A stretch of DNA of 64,000 nt from Erigeron canadensis. Taxonomy: Eukaryota; Streptophyta; Magnoliopsida; Asterales; Asteraceae. Of this stretch, positions 37,401-48,765 are shown piece after piece. Location of the stretch: the NCBI RefSeq assembly GCF_010389155.1, contig NC_057769.1, positions 8,060,735-8,124,734 of the forward strand, written 5' to 3'. The position numbers were made by a program, and so were the translations under genes. Numbering within the stretch: position 1 is the stretch's first letter; each line of letters opens with the position of its first letter. The notes beneath the pieces are model-generated. The model did no database searches. It had not been told where the DNA came from and saw nothing but the letters and a program-made list of their open reading frames with translations.

Positions 37401-39979
37401 TATGGCTTCATGGCAATTACTTACATATCGTATGCCGCTACTTTGCAACTTTAGCATATCTATATATAAAACCTTTTAATTTTTATTTTTGGATAAAGGG
37501 TTTTACCCCAAAAAGTATACATCCTTTTAGTTGTGCTCACTATTTGTGCATTCTAAGTTAAGAATGACCCCAACACTGCCATAAGCAAAAGTATAAATTG
37601 GCGAGCATATGTGTAGATGTGCTTTTCTGAACTAATTCCTTTGATCTTTATTATTTTATTTTTAGTTAAAATACCATATAGACATATCTATTTAAAAAAA
37701 AAAATATTCCCTTAATTTATCTATAAGATTTTGAAAGCATACCTCTGTAAGAGTTATAAAACAGACCTCAAAATATGTACCTTTTGTGATGCCACATTTA
37801 ATGTCTCCAAGGAATATGACATGATAAGTTATTGAAGTGACCATAATAAAGTACCCTTCGGCCCTTCCACATGTCACTTAGAACGTCGTCGAATTATATG
37901 CAAACAATGCTTTGACATAAGTCTTCCCTATACACCTAGTTTTTGGAATATGATATTTAATATGTAGTAAATGACAGATTGCCTCTTTTGCACAATTGGT
38001 TTGTATGCTTTGTAGTCAATATTTACTAGATTTTTTTACAAGAGTAGCTGTTGTCACCCATTTATGTATGAATGTGTTGATTAATATAAAAACAGTTAGC
38101 TTAAATGCCATGGGTCAAAGAGTTGAATTCGTCATAGATTGCCCAAAGTTTACTTTAATGCTTTCATCAATGTGATATAGTTGTCTATCCAAAATGTAAG
38201 AGTGTCAATCAAAATAATGAGTTTTGAGTTTTGTTAATCATAATTGGTTCCAAATACATTTATGCTAAAATTTTGAAGTGCTTGATTTATGTCTCACTTG
38301 TTAATTGATGAGAGAAATTCACTCTTTTACTTGCAGGGGGGGCTTCTTCGGCTACTCTTCCTTTACCTCTTGCTGCTTTAGTGAGCCTCACGATAACTTA
38401 CCCAGTTGACGGATTCTCTGAATCTGTGTTGAATTTGGCTGGCCCAGCCTTGAACACCCTTGGTGCAGGTTGTCCATGGCCATGTATGGCTATCATAGCC
38501 GCTCTATGGATCCAAAAAGCCAAACGTTGGACAGACTTTCTTGTTTTCTCTGCATCCAAAACCATATTCCGCCACAACAATGATGCCATAGTCCAGCTTC
38601 TCAGAGTCTGTTTCCAATCAACTCTTGGCCTAAACTCACCTCCCATTATCCCAAATAGCTGTGGAATTGGTAATCATATCATAACTTACAGTTTTTAGGA
38701 TAACAATAATTGTGTGCATTACTCAGAAAAACCATTAACCAAAGCGGAACCAATATATAAAATTATAAAAGATCTGAAGCTTGTATTTGGCCCTTGGTCC
38801 GATCCAAAATGGAGTTCTGTACTTCTATATTAGTGAAACAATGCCGTTTAGGTAAGATATAACTCTTGAATCAGTACTCCGAAGTTTTATGTTGACCACA
38901 GTCCGGTTTGGGACATTAAAGCTTTTAAACCAACATCGAAGTGATTTTGGAGTAGCAATATACTATCAGGATTTTTATCCCCATAACATCAAAATTTTGG
39001 TTCCGGTAGGGAATGAGTAAAAGTAGACTGAAGATGAAATGTAAACAAAATGGTTTTGTGGGAAGTAATTTCCTGGTGTAGAAAGTAGAAACCACATCCC
39101 TTCTCATATATAATAATAATAAGCTATGTACGGATTTGATTCGTTACAGAGAGGCTGACTGTAAATTCTGATTAGCTAATATCCTTGACAGGTAACCTTC
39201 TAGGTCACGGCTTCGTGTATGACTGTTCAGGTGGGATCGCTCCAGTAGCTCCTGGGATCCTGTACTTGCGTGTCCACCGCAGTGTTAGAGATGTCATGTT
39301 CATGACAGAAGAAATTATCTCCCTACTAATGCTTTCTGTTAAAGATATCTTATCTATCAGTATACCAGTTGACGGTTTTAAAAGACCCAAAAGTGGAACT
39401 ATCATAAGATATGGGGAGGTTTCTCTTTCTGTAGCAATGACTCGTATTAGGCTAGCTGCCTGTCTGGGGGCTTCACTTCTTTGGATAACAGGTGGGGTAA
39501 ACATCATACAGAATTTAATAAAAGAAATCTTGCCCTCATGGTTCATATCAGTGGACAGGTCAGACATAAACAAAGTTGACTCAGGTGGGATGATTGGTAT
39601 GCTTAAAGGGTATGCTCTTGCATACTTCACTGTTCTTTCTGGTGCATTTGCTTGGGGTGTGGACGCGGCATCTTTAGCATCTAAAAAGCGCCCGGTTATC
39701 CTTGGGACCCATCTCGAGTTCATGGCAAAGGTACTCGATGGTAAGATTTTACTTGGTTGTAATAAAGCAACTTGGCAGGCTTATGTGTCTGGCTTTGTGG
39801 GCTTGATGGTTTCATGTACACCCAAGTGGGCTTGTGAGGTTGATGTGGAAGTCTTGAAGAGCCTGAGCAGGGGGCTAAGGAAAGGGGGCGAGGAAGAACT
39901 AGCATTGGCTCTGCTCGGGATTGGTGGGATCGATGCAATGGGCACGGCTGCAGAGTTTATCGTAGCATCTTCGGTGTAA
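28465..39979 (+). CDS. MED33: Mediator of RNA polymerase II transcription subunit 33 (REF4/RFR1 family)
   Basis: A large tail-module subunit of plant Mediator (MED5-like). Arabidopsis members REF4 and RFR1 restrain phenylpropanoid gene expression. Thirteen exons: 28465-28736, 28865-28975, 30076-30420, 30874-31190, 31290-31381, 31585-31942, 32791-33001, 34698-34812, 35402-35563, 35727-36390, 37193-37399, 38337-38669 and 39192-39979. All junctions are GT-AG and in frame, giving 1324 aa against roughly 1300 for the Arabidopsis proteins. Recognisable stretches are LVEHIVCWSNNVPVVWKYLE, SRRSQPVAYRLYLELLRRH, LEDTIERTVFVTTSAAETLT, RHLIVEACIARHLLDT, WKPASMNGTDWPSPATNL and LGIGGIDAMGTAAEFI. The protein is helical throughout, with no catalytic motif. 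A short basic patch (KGQKKRKRSIKE) in exon 10 may be a nuclear signal. Paralogue A or B cannot be decided here. Confidence 0.94.
30525..30799 (+). mobile_element. MITE in MED33 intron 3
   Basis: Left end tcgaggtggcag and right end cacctcta form an imperfect terminal inverted repeat (TAGAGGTGG type), with an internal ttgatccatct and tttgactc pair. It lies wholly within the intron. The overlapping 109-codon ORF is not credible. Confidence 0.5.
32036..32265. repeat. TACA/TATG microsatellite with inverted repeats in MED33 intron 6
   Basis: Runs of tacatacata and tatgtatgtata face each other and can fold back; more TA/CA-rich alternations follow to 32265. Confidence 0.6.
33074..33420 (+). mobile_element. 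MITE in MED33 intron 7
   Basis: Starts tagaggtggaaaaatgggctgg then ttgggtaac, with a later tttgacccattaaattagtt. Same family as the copies near 36440, 45187 and 30525. The right end is vague. Confidence 0.45.
35040..35235 (+). mobile_element. Possible SINE in MED33 intron 8
   Basis: A promoter-like start (tttagtggtcaagcgttct), a ggtctcaaatttgaacctcc segment and a conserved-looking GC-rich body (ggggaagccccagttagacc) with no coding capacity resemble plant tRNA-derived SINEs. No target duplication identified. Confidence 0.35.
36437..36540 (+). repeat. MITE fragment in MED33 intron 10
   Basis: gaggtgaaaaggggttgg then tgggttaggtaacaggtcaaa: the shared signature of the intron-lodged family. Confidence 0.45.
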
Positions 39980-42900
39980 ACGATTAGTTCAAAGCTGGTT
40001 TTGTACATCTTTATGCTTAAAGCGTATACTGTATTAAGAGATATCTAGGAACATGACCAAGTGGTAAAACAATACCCTTTGAAGTTTTTTTTGAGGGAAA
40101 TAGCTTTAGTGGCTTCTAACATATTCACCACATTGATACATTTTATGACCACGGGTGCTAAAGTATTACAGCGGTTGGCGACAATATAATGGCGAAGGCA
40201 TTATACGTGATGATAAAATAACTGGTAATAAAGGCCAAATTGACAAAATATTTTTAAATAACGAACTGTACTTTTATTTTTAAACTACATGATCAAGTAA
40301 ATTGACGAAACAATGGTGTATTGTGTTACTAAGTTTTTGTGAAATGACATACTTTTAGTTTGATCTACACAAGCTTTATTGTTTAGGAAAATTACATAAA
40401 TGGTCTAATTTTAATGAGTATATATCCAAATATAGACACCAACCAAATTTTTTATCTATTAGGTCAATTAATTCTTACCCTCTAATTTTTTTAGTAAGAA
40501 ATAAAAATACTCAATAAAATCATGCCAATTGTCAAAACTTGTACCCTTTACTTCCTGCTACAACTTTGTTTACACATTCTCATAATCTTATCTATGGACT
40601 CTTACATCTTCTATCTATCGTATGGACTATCAAATTGTTCATAGACATTCACATTCTTATTGATATCCTAATAGTTGAGATTTTATGATCTTGTGCTTGT
40701 ACTCAAATATACCAGTCCAACTTGATTATTCAATTTGGTTCATTTTTTATCTTGCAAAGTATAACACGTATTCAGCATTCATTTTCATATTTACATTTAT
40801 TATGGAAGTTTCTTAGAAGAACATCTTGTTTCTTTTTACTACTTGTACTCGAGTACTGGCCCAACTTGGTTTTAGACTTCGTCTCATTATTATTTTGCAT
40901 AATATAACATGTAAGTTTTTCTATACAATTCATTTTTACTTTTATTAATTTGGAAGTTTTTAAAATGAAATCTTAAAACAAGATTTTTGATATAGTATAG
41001 AGGTGGTTTGGAGAAGTTAGTACAAATTTTGGAGTATGGCCACTTCGCATAATTTTGTTGGATAGTTTTGATTCTTACTAAAAAGGGTAGTCGGTAAGAA
41101 TTCATTGACCAAATATGTAAGAATATTGATAAGTGTTTATATTTTGATATAAACCATAAAATTAGATCTTAAGTTATTTTCCTTTATTTTTATTCGCACT
41201 TCATATTGGGATAATGGTTAAATGTAAAGCAAAAAAAGAAGTTAGAAGTGAAAATGTAAATAAATACTCCGTATAAGTTTAATAGTCAAAATAAAAAAGG
41301 TTTAGAAAAGATATCGGAATCAGAAATCAAAAGGTGTTGAAGGACTACATTATGGATAATAAGTTCACGTTAATAAATCAGCGATATCAACTTACTAATG
41401 AGTTATTTGTTTGATTTCTGGTAATAAAACACTTGGAATTAGATTTAATGCATCATGGGTCGAAAATTACATTAGCAGACTTAAATACTGTAAATTTATA
41501 ACTACTTTTTTTTTTACAATACGTTGACAAATTTACATCGAACGACACCAATTCTTGCCAACTAATGGTTACATTTTTTTTCGATTTCTATACCAAATAT
41601 ACACCAACGATCTAATATATATCTCTATCTCTACTCCTTTATAAAACAAAAAGGGCCCTTTATATTTTTAATAATTTCTGTCAATAAATTATCAGAATTG
41701 ACCTTGACATTTATTTTAATAATTAACATTTTAAGCTCTTATCTTTTTAAATATTCTACTATCACCTTTATATCAACCTACACCATTTGAGACTTGACAT
41801 CGCCACCACCAGAAATAATACCATCACCGACAATACCAGACCATCGTGCCCACTACCAACGCCGCATTGCGCGGGTACCATGCTCGTATCATAGAAAATG
41901 GATTCCACACAAACATCTTTAGTAACGAATCTCTTCCTATTTCTAGCAATCCAAATGCACCACAACCAATCATTACAATTCCTTTGAGTGCTTTCATTTC
42001 CCTTTTTACCACCCCACGTAGTCATGTATTTCCAAATAGATCCTTAATGGAGAACAAAAAAATGAAGTATGAATTGCACTAAATACTGATTTATGCCAAA
42101 TCAAAGTTGCCACACCACAGAATAAAGTAGCTTGATGTTTTGTACCTATCTAAACGATCTAGCTGATCATAATAATACTAGTATACTACTAATCAAATTC
42201 TAAAATTCGCATTTCTTATCAATTTCATGTTTTTAGTATATCAAATTAAACTATAAATAATATATGTTAACTTATCTTTACAACTTTATAAAAATCACAC
42301 TTAATTGTTAAAAGTTATTCAAATTCAATAATATGAAGATGAAATATTCGATATACAAGTTCAATTATTGGAAGTTATAGGTCATTTTCTATCTTTGGTG
42401 GAATCTAAAAGCAACATCTCTACCCTTGGTACAGGTAAGATTTAGTCAAACATTATGTCTCTACAATTAATTCATTTCATTTTATACCAGCACGTTACCT
42501 ACGGAATGCGGCAGTGATTGTGACGACGACGGTGTGGTGATGGGGGCGATTGTTGGTGGTAGAGGCGGCGTCGAGTGGTATAGATTATTGGTGTAAAAAT
42601 GATTGATGTAAGGGTTTATAGAAATATTTTAAAAGATACATTATTAATAGTGTAATTTAATGTTAACGGAATAATGTAAATAAAAGTATTTTAAAAGGTT
42701 TTAAGTGTATAAATTATACAACTTTTTAACACTTCTAAATATGTCTTTTAACTTTTTTCTAATTTTTATCATGTAATCACAAAATATGTCGCAAAAATGA
42801 ACGTAATTTTAATAACCAAACAAAAACTATCCTAAAAAATCATCGAGTACTATCGGTAGGACTTACTAGCATTTTATAATAAGTATTCAAATAATCAAAT

Positions 42901-43035
42901 ATCATTACACACATAAAGTCATAAACCATTCAAAAAGTTTAATGTATAGTATTTTTTTTTTAATCTACCCGTTTATGTAAAGCTACAAATTCATAACTAA
43001 CAAATTGTCACCCATTAAGAAAAATAAAATAAAAA
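39980..43035. other. Intergenic, MED33 to PALE CRESS
   Basis: No gene seen. Two copies of a dispersed repeat lie here: 41700-41885 forward and about 42485-42640 reversed. The short ORFs at 41768-42082 fall within the forward copy. The last 100 bases are the presumed PAC promoter and leader. Confidence 0.5.
41700..41885 (+). repeat. Dispersed repeat copy
   Basis: attttaataattaacatttt, then cctacaccatttgag, then ccaccaccag and a GC-rich end gccgcattgcgcgggtacca. It matches the layout at 25105-25285 and 50030-50185. Confidence 0.6.
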
Positions 43036-46000
43036 ATGCAGGCACAAGTCTTTGCTGGTGTCTCCTTTCTCCCTCCCACCATTTCCATTACCACACTTCC
43101 AACTTCTTTAAATCTTTGTCTTCCCAACAAATTCTCATGTGAGTTCATCCATTATTTCTTTATATATACATAATATATACTTCTTATAATCTTTCTTATA
43201 GGATTTTTTGTGTTTTTAGTTGTGTGTAAAAGCAAGAAGCTAGAAGATGAAGTCTTAGCTGGTCTTCCCAAAGAATTTCATGATGAGGTAACTCAAATTA
43301 TCACAAATTTCAATATTTTATTTTTATTTTAACTGTTTTTTCTAAATATTTGTTTTATTTTCTTCCTTTTTTGATATGTCTGTTAATTTCTAGAAATGGT
43401 TGAAAATTACTAGTTTATCTTTTGTATTTTTTAGTTTTTTTATATACATATAATAAAGGGGATTTTATGGGTTTTTTTTGTTAAGTTTATCTGGGATTTT
43501 ATAGCTAGAGGATTACAAGTTTGTTATTTTCTTGAAATTCTTGAAATTTGTAGCTTCTATATAATGGGTTCTGCTCTGCAGCTCATCTATTGCCCAAATA
43601 AACAAAAAATTTAATGTCTTTTTAGCTAATTATTTGTAATCAAGAATTTAAGTCTAAATATGAAAGAAAGAAAGATAAAGATGAAATTTTTTAGTGTTTT
43701 CAGTTTATCTTCTTGAATAAAAGTAAGTAGTATATAAAGTTGTCACCATAGTTCATCCCCTTCACTTAGGTTTAGGTTACATCGAGTATTCAAGCTGGAA
43801 AGTCTATAAAACGGGCTGTATATACATAATTTCGTATCGAAAACCTAAAGTGATTTAGTTTTAGTTTATACTGAAACAGGAAAACACCTTCATTTCAGAA
43901 AATGTACTAGTTTACTTCACCACTAGTTTACGGATTTGGGGTTTAAGAGTTACAGTTTAGGTTGGTTTAGGTTTGTAGGCAGGAAGTTGAGTGTTCTATT
44001 TTGAAAAAGTTTTTTTTTGGTAGATCTTATGTTGAGTTGTTTTTAGGAATGGCAAGCCCGTCAACGTGAAAAGACAAAAGAGCTGGAGCGGTTACGTAAA
44101 GAAGAAGACGAAGAAGAAGAAAGGATAGTTGAAGAGTATCGGGAGATTGGCATGTTGTTGAAGAATTATCCTCAAGAAGATGTTTTTAAGGCGAAAAAAC
44201 TGGTGTCCAGTTTTATAAAATCTGCTGAAGAAGTCGAAGAGGTAATTGTTTGCCATGAATTCTTCTAAACTCGTCTATTTTTTAATGACAATAATTTGAA
44301 TGCATTTTTTCTAAGTAATTATTGCCACGTCAAGTATCATATTCAAAATTAGAGGGTATGCTTGTTAGGGATGTTGGATAAGTATGGATGCTTTTATGCT
44401 TCAGCAGTGTGATCAGGGACTAAGTCAGTGTTCAGATCAAAGACCAATCTGATCGGCACAAGTTGATGATTCGGTGTTTTCTTTGTTCAGAACAGTTATG
44501 ACCAAGTTTCTTCGTCCTGGATACCAGGAGATGGAAATTTTGACCCAATATTCTGAAAAAGGGTTATCTATGTTATAAAACAAAGAGTCCGATTAACAAT
44601 GTGTTAGGTACATATGATACTCTACGGGTTCACAAAGGGTTAACAATGTTGTCACAGTTAGATTGTTATCATCATATTAGGGTAGTTCTATAATCATCAT
44701 TAATGCATCAAGTCTTTGAAAGAAGTGGTCAATGAAGAATTTGTGGGTCAACCTGGTATGGCTTATTCCGACTGATGTATGCTATGATATCTTGACTTGT
44801 TACCGGACCTGCCATTTTGTGACCTCTAGCACATTTATGTCGTGAAACCTTGTCTGCACTACTATACATCTTCCATAATCTTGACATACAGTTTCATAAA
44901 ATGGATTGTGGATTTAATTTAAAGCTATTGTTTTCAAATCTTCAGAAAATTGAGGAAGCTGCGGAGAAAGGGGAACTGAATGAACTTGTTCTTATGGTCA
45001 TCTGGACTCGTCTTGATCTTGCTCGCCGTGATGTATGCTACCCTTATCATTAAATTTCTTTTTTTTTTTGTCAAACTTTCCTTTTTCTGAGATATTGTTG
45101 CTTTTCAAAGCATGGGACGGTTTTATTTGAACAAAAACATTGAAAAAACGTCCATACATGCGGCTTATACAGAAAGTTACAAATAGGGTGAAGTGGCAAC
45201 ATGGACGGGGTGGGTAACGGGTCAAAGTGGCTTGTTAATGGTAGATTGGGGTTCCCCTAGTTTGAATTTAAATGATGCTACTATGATTAACACAAATTGT
45301 GCAATAGTGTATATCTTATTTTTAGTAAAATGATAGTAGATTTTTATAATTTAAAATAACTTGATAGACTTAGTTTAGTTTGGGAGACTCTTTGATCAGT
45401 TTCATTTCTAGCTTATTTTTATTCATTTACCCATTTGATCCGTTGGTGATAAAACATTGCCCAGCTCATCCCTAAGTAATTGCGTCAAAATATGAACCCT
45501 TAGGGGATTGTGTTTAACCAATGTTTTTTATCCAATGCGAGCTCTAACGTTCACATAACTCACTTAATTTACCAGGAAGAAAAAGATGCAGTAAGAAGTC
45601 TAGATCTGTTATACAGGCGTGTCGAGGTTGGTCTTTCCATTACATTGTTATATCTAACTTTTATATTAGATGTCATGAAGGATTTATACTTTTCATTTCT
45701 TTTTTATTGAACTATCTACAAGTAAAAGCTTGTGCATTTCAGACTGAGATCTTGAAGAGGCAAGCTAGTCCAGCCATGAGACTTCTCAATGATCTTTTAA
45801 TCATGCATGATGGATTTGATGACGATGGTTGGCTCAAGGCATGTAAAAAACGCATGGTCGAAACTTTCCCACGAGAAGATCCATTCAGTCTCTTGGTCCC
45901 CTCAGGGTTTGATCTTGATAAGGTACCCCTAATATCTCGTATGTATTCATATTCATGCCAAAGGAACTACTTAAATAATGGGCCAAGACATGTTAGGGGT

Positions 46001-46871
46001 TAAAACTGGATAGATGTTGGGCTGGTCAATACATGTTTGTGCCAAGTATGACCCACTTGTATTCTCTCTATCTTCTATAAAATATATATTAATATTCGTT
46101 GATATATTAGATATCGTGAAATAATGATCTATTTTTGAAGAAAATATTTAGGAGATTGTAGATACTTAAACATACTGTGGTCGAATTTTAAAACAGTTAT
46201 TGAAAAAACTCGTGGCCTACTCTTTTCGTTTTGATTTTTAGTTGATTTGGAGGTTATTTGGTCATTTTACTAAATTTGGGTTTGCGGCATTAAAACTACT
46301 GGTCTGGTGATTTGGACAACGTGTCAAAAGGGGATAATGTTGGGACAAATAATAAAAGGTTGGGTTGATCCGCCAACAATTTTTTTTAGTTGTTTAATAC
46401 TATCACTGTATGACAATTGACAACTTAGGAGGTTGTGTGAACTTAAACATGCTTTGGGTGACTGTAAAAATTCGACCAATATGACCTGTTTCTGTTTCAG
46501 CTGAACTTTTATCTTCTGTTTGACCCGTCAACATTAAATTAAAATTGACCCCTTTTACTTAAGTGAGACATCATTGCCGTTTATTTATACCTATCAATCA
46601 TAACATGTGGTTCAACATTTCTTTTGTCCATCAGCACCATGGCCCTCTAGCAAGACCGGCAATGGAAGCAGATGATCTTCTTTTAAGAATTGATTTTATA
46701 AGAGAAGTCGACACGTTACTAAAAGAAGTTCGGCCAGCAGAAACCGAGGGATCAAAGATTGAAGCTCTTGATCCTCAATCCGTTGCAAATAGGTTGAAAG
46801 AACAAGAGAAGAAGAAGGTGATTCGCCAAGTTGAAGCTCTTTTGGACCTTGCCATAAAATTGAGTTGGTAG
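43036..46871 (+). CDS. PAC: PALE CRESS, chloroplast protein for plastid ribosome and RNA maturation
   Basis: The Arabidopsis protein acts in chloroplasts, binds 23S rRNA and is needed for the 50S subunit; loss gives pale plants. Seven exons: 43036-43138, 43220-43287, 44047-44241, 44946-45032, 45576-45626, 45743-45922 and 46635-46871. All are GT-AG and in frame, giving 306 aa (about 313 in Arabidopsis, from memory). Exon 1 encodes a Ser/Thr/Leu-rich start (MQAQVFAGVSFLPPTISITT) with few acidic residues, as in a plastid transit peptide. Exons 2-3 give a charged coiled-coil stretch (QREKTKELERLRKEEDEEEE). Family landmarks are EYREIGMLLKNYPQEDV, ELVLMVIWTRLDLARRD, RSLDLLYRRVETEILK, ACKKRMVETFPREDPF and RQVEALLDLAIKLSW at the end. 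The start is the first ATG giving a transit peptide joined in frame. Confidence 0.92.
45187..45470 (+). mobile_element. MITE in PAC intron 4
   Basis: gggtgaagtggcaacatgg, then gggtgggtaacgggtcaaag at the left and catttgatccgttggtgat near the right. Same family as in MED33 introns. Further fragments lie in PAC intron 6 (46000-46080 and 46310-46560). Confidence 0.5.
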
Positions 46872-47260
46872 TTCTGTAGGGAGGTGATAGATAAAACTAT
46901 AGTTCAATTTTGGGGGCTTTTTAGTAGCATAATACCAGGGATGTTCAAAATCATAAAGGTTTAATACAGTAGTTTACAAGTTACTCGTACATTTACCACC
47001 TAGTGAACTCAAATTTATAATGGTTAATTACCTAAAATTTCAACCTAGTTTTTACATTTATGATTTATCACATTCTATTTTTGTTAAAAAAGTTTGATGG
47101 CTATAAAGTGATGATGTGAAAAGCTTAATGATTAAGAAGATACAAATTCCATCAGGTACCGCTCCCCCTCAGGGAAAAGTGACACATTAAGAAAACGAGC
47201 TGTGTCAAGGGGAGTTTGCTACCTGCCTACCTCAAGGAACATGTTTTGTCAGAGGCACGC
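46872..47260. other. PAC 3' region and unassigned sequence
   Basis: The first part is presumably PAC 3' UTR. From about 47090 the sequence is non-coding and seems to resume after the LTR-like insert at about 48766 (both flanks have gtcaaggg- and cctgcct-type phrases), suggesting an older repeat that was interrupted. Confidence 0.4.
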
Positions 47261-48765
47261 TGATATGTCGTATTTTATACTCATTTCCCACAGTTAATAT
47301 GGTTGATTTAGCATGTTTAATGAGTCGTTTTTGTATACAATTGGTGCGTTTATGGTATTTGTTAGTGTTTCAGGTTAATAACAAGTACTTGAGCGTATTT
47401 CTGAAGAAAACGACATTCTTGAAGTGAAATAAGTGCTTACGGATGATTAAGGGTCGTTTGGATGAAGTTTGGAGAAAGTCAACAAAAGTCAAACCTGGAA
47501 TCAAGAAGAGCTGTACAGCAGCTAGTTAGCTGAGCCGCAGCTCCTCTAATACTGATCTATGCAAAGTCAATGGAAGTCAAAAAGTCAACAACAGTCAAGG
47601 TTAGCTGCGCCGCAGCTTACTAGCTGCCCCGCAGCTTATGCCGAATCTGCACAAGAATTTTTAGAAACATATAAATAGCATGCTTAATCATTCCAAAACC
47701 TAACCTTACTTTCTCCAGCCGATTTTTGCATCTTTAGAGGAGGGTTTTCATCAGTTTATTCATCCTTGAAGATCAAGATTACAATTGGATTATTCTCATC
47801 ATTCCGTATTAGATATTTAGTCATTCTTGGAAGGATTTCTACATTTGGTACATTATGTTTTCATATACTATTGTTTGTTTTCATCTTTTCATTATGAGAG
47901 GCTAAATCTCTTTACACCCGCTTGGGTAGTAAACACGTCATAGGGTCGTTTTGAATGTTACTTGCAATCGTTGGACAAGATTTTTCATGTTGAATCGAAG
48001 ATCCATATTTATTTGAGTTTAAATATTGTTTTTATCTTTTATATTTATTGATTGATAATCGTAATTAGAAGTTTGGAAGAAATCTATGTCATTGTCAATT
48101 AGTTTATGAAAAGGTTAATCGGTCTATAATTAACATAAAATTGTTGGAGTTTGGAAGAAACCAACGGTAAAGATTTTAAAGAATTAAATTCATTTTGAAT
48201 GTGTAAACACTTATGATAGAGGAATCTGATTAGGTGAATAAGCAGTTTGGAAGAAAGCTTTTATAGGTTAAATCGTGAAAATAAACTCAAAAACTTAATG
48301 CTTCATTGTTTTGGATAGAAATTAAACGCGGAAGCGATAACTATATTTAGAGCAATTAAAGTGTCAAGTATAACGGAAGTTCGTCTTGTCTATCTTTTGA
48401 GTCGTTCAACAAATGCAAGTAATGTTTAGACCCGATGATTGGCATGTGAGCTGATCCAAGTGGGTGTCCATTTAAATTATTGTTTGAAATTCAACAACAA
48501 ATATTCTCTTGCGATTAATCCTACGAGATTACTGACTTTTCAACTAACTCTTGCAAAGTGACAATTCGGCCACAAAACCCCCTTTTAATCTGAATCACTT
48601 TATTGTAATAATTGCTTAATAAGTCCTTGTGTTCGACCTCGTACTTACCAAGTCATTATATTGCATACGAACGGGTACATTGCCCGCAAGTTTGTAGTAG
48701 ACAGTTACTAGGTATTTCGTGATATAAATTTAAAACTAGAAAATACACATCAACGTGATACATCA
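47261..48765 (+). mobile_element. Solo-LTR candidate, about 1.5 kb
   Basis: Begins tgatatgtcgta and ends in acacatca (48752) or gatacatca (48765), so TG...CA either way. A TATA-like sequence (catataaatagc, about 47669) lies some 410 bases in, and there is no coding capacity. Late phrases such as gtgttcgacctcg followed by cgggtacattgcccgc recall non-autonomous gypsy-type LTR ends. No target duplication was confirmed and no second copy is in the window. Confidence 0.5.
47529..47636 (+). repeat. Three copies of a near-palindromic motif AGCTGNNCCGCAGCT
   Basis: agctgagccgcagct (47529-47543), agctgcgccgcagct (47603-47617) and agctgccccgcagct (47622-47636), just upstream of the TATA-like box of the LTR candidate. 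A related gctgtacagcagct occurs near 47509. Confidence 0.8.

Noticed and set aside
39205..39723. 172-codon minus-strand ORF
   Set aside because: Antisense shadow of the last MED33 exon.
47261..48765. Complete retrotransposon instead of a solo LTR
   Set aside because: No gag or pol coding and no second LTR copy in the window; only one LTR-like unit is visible.
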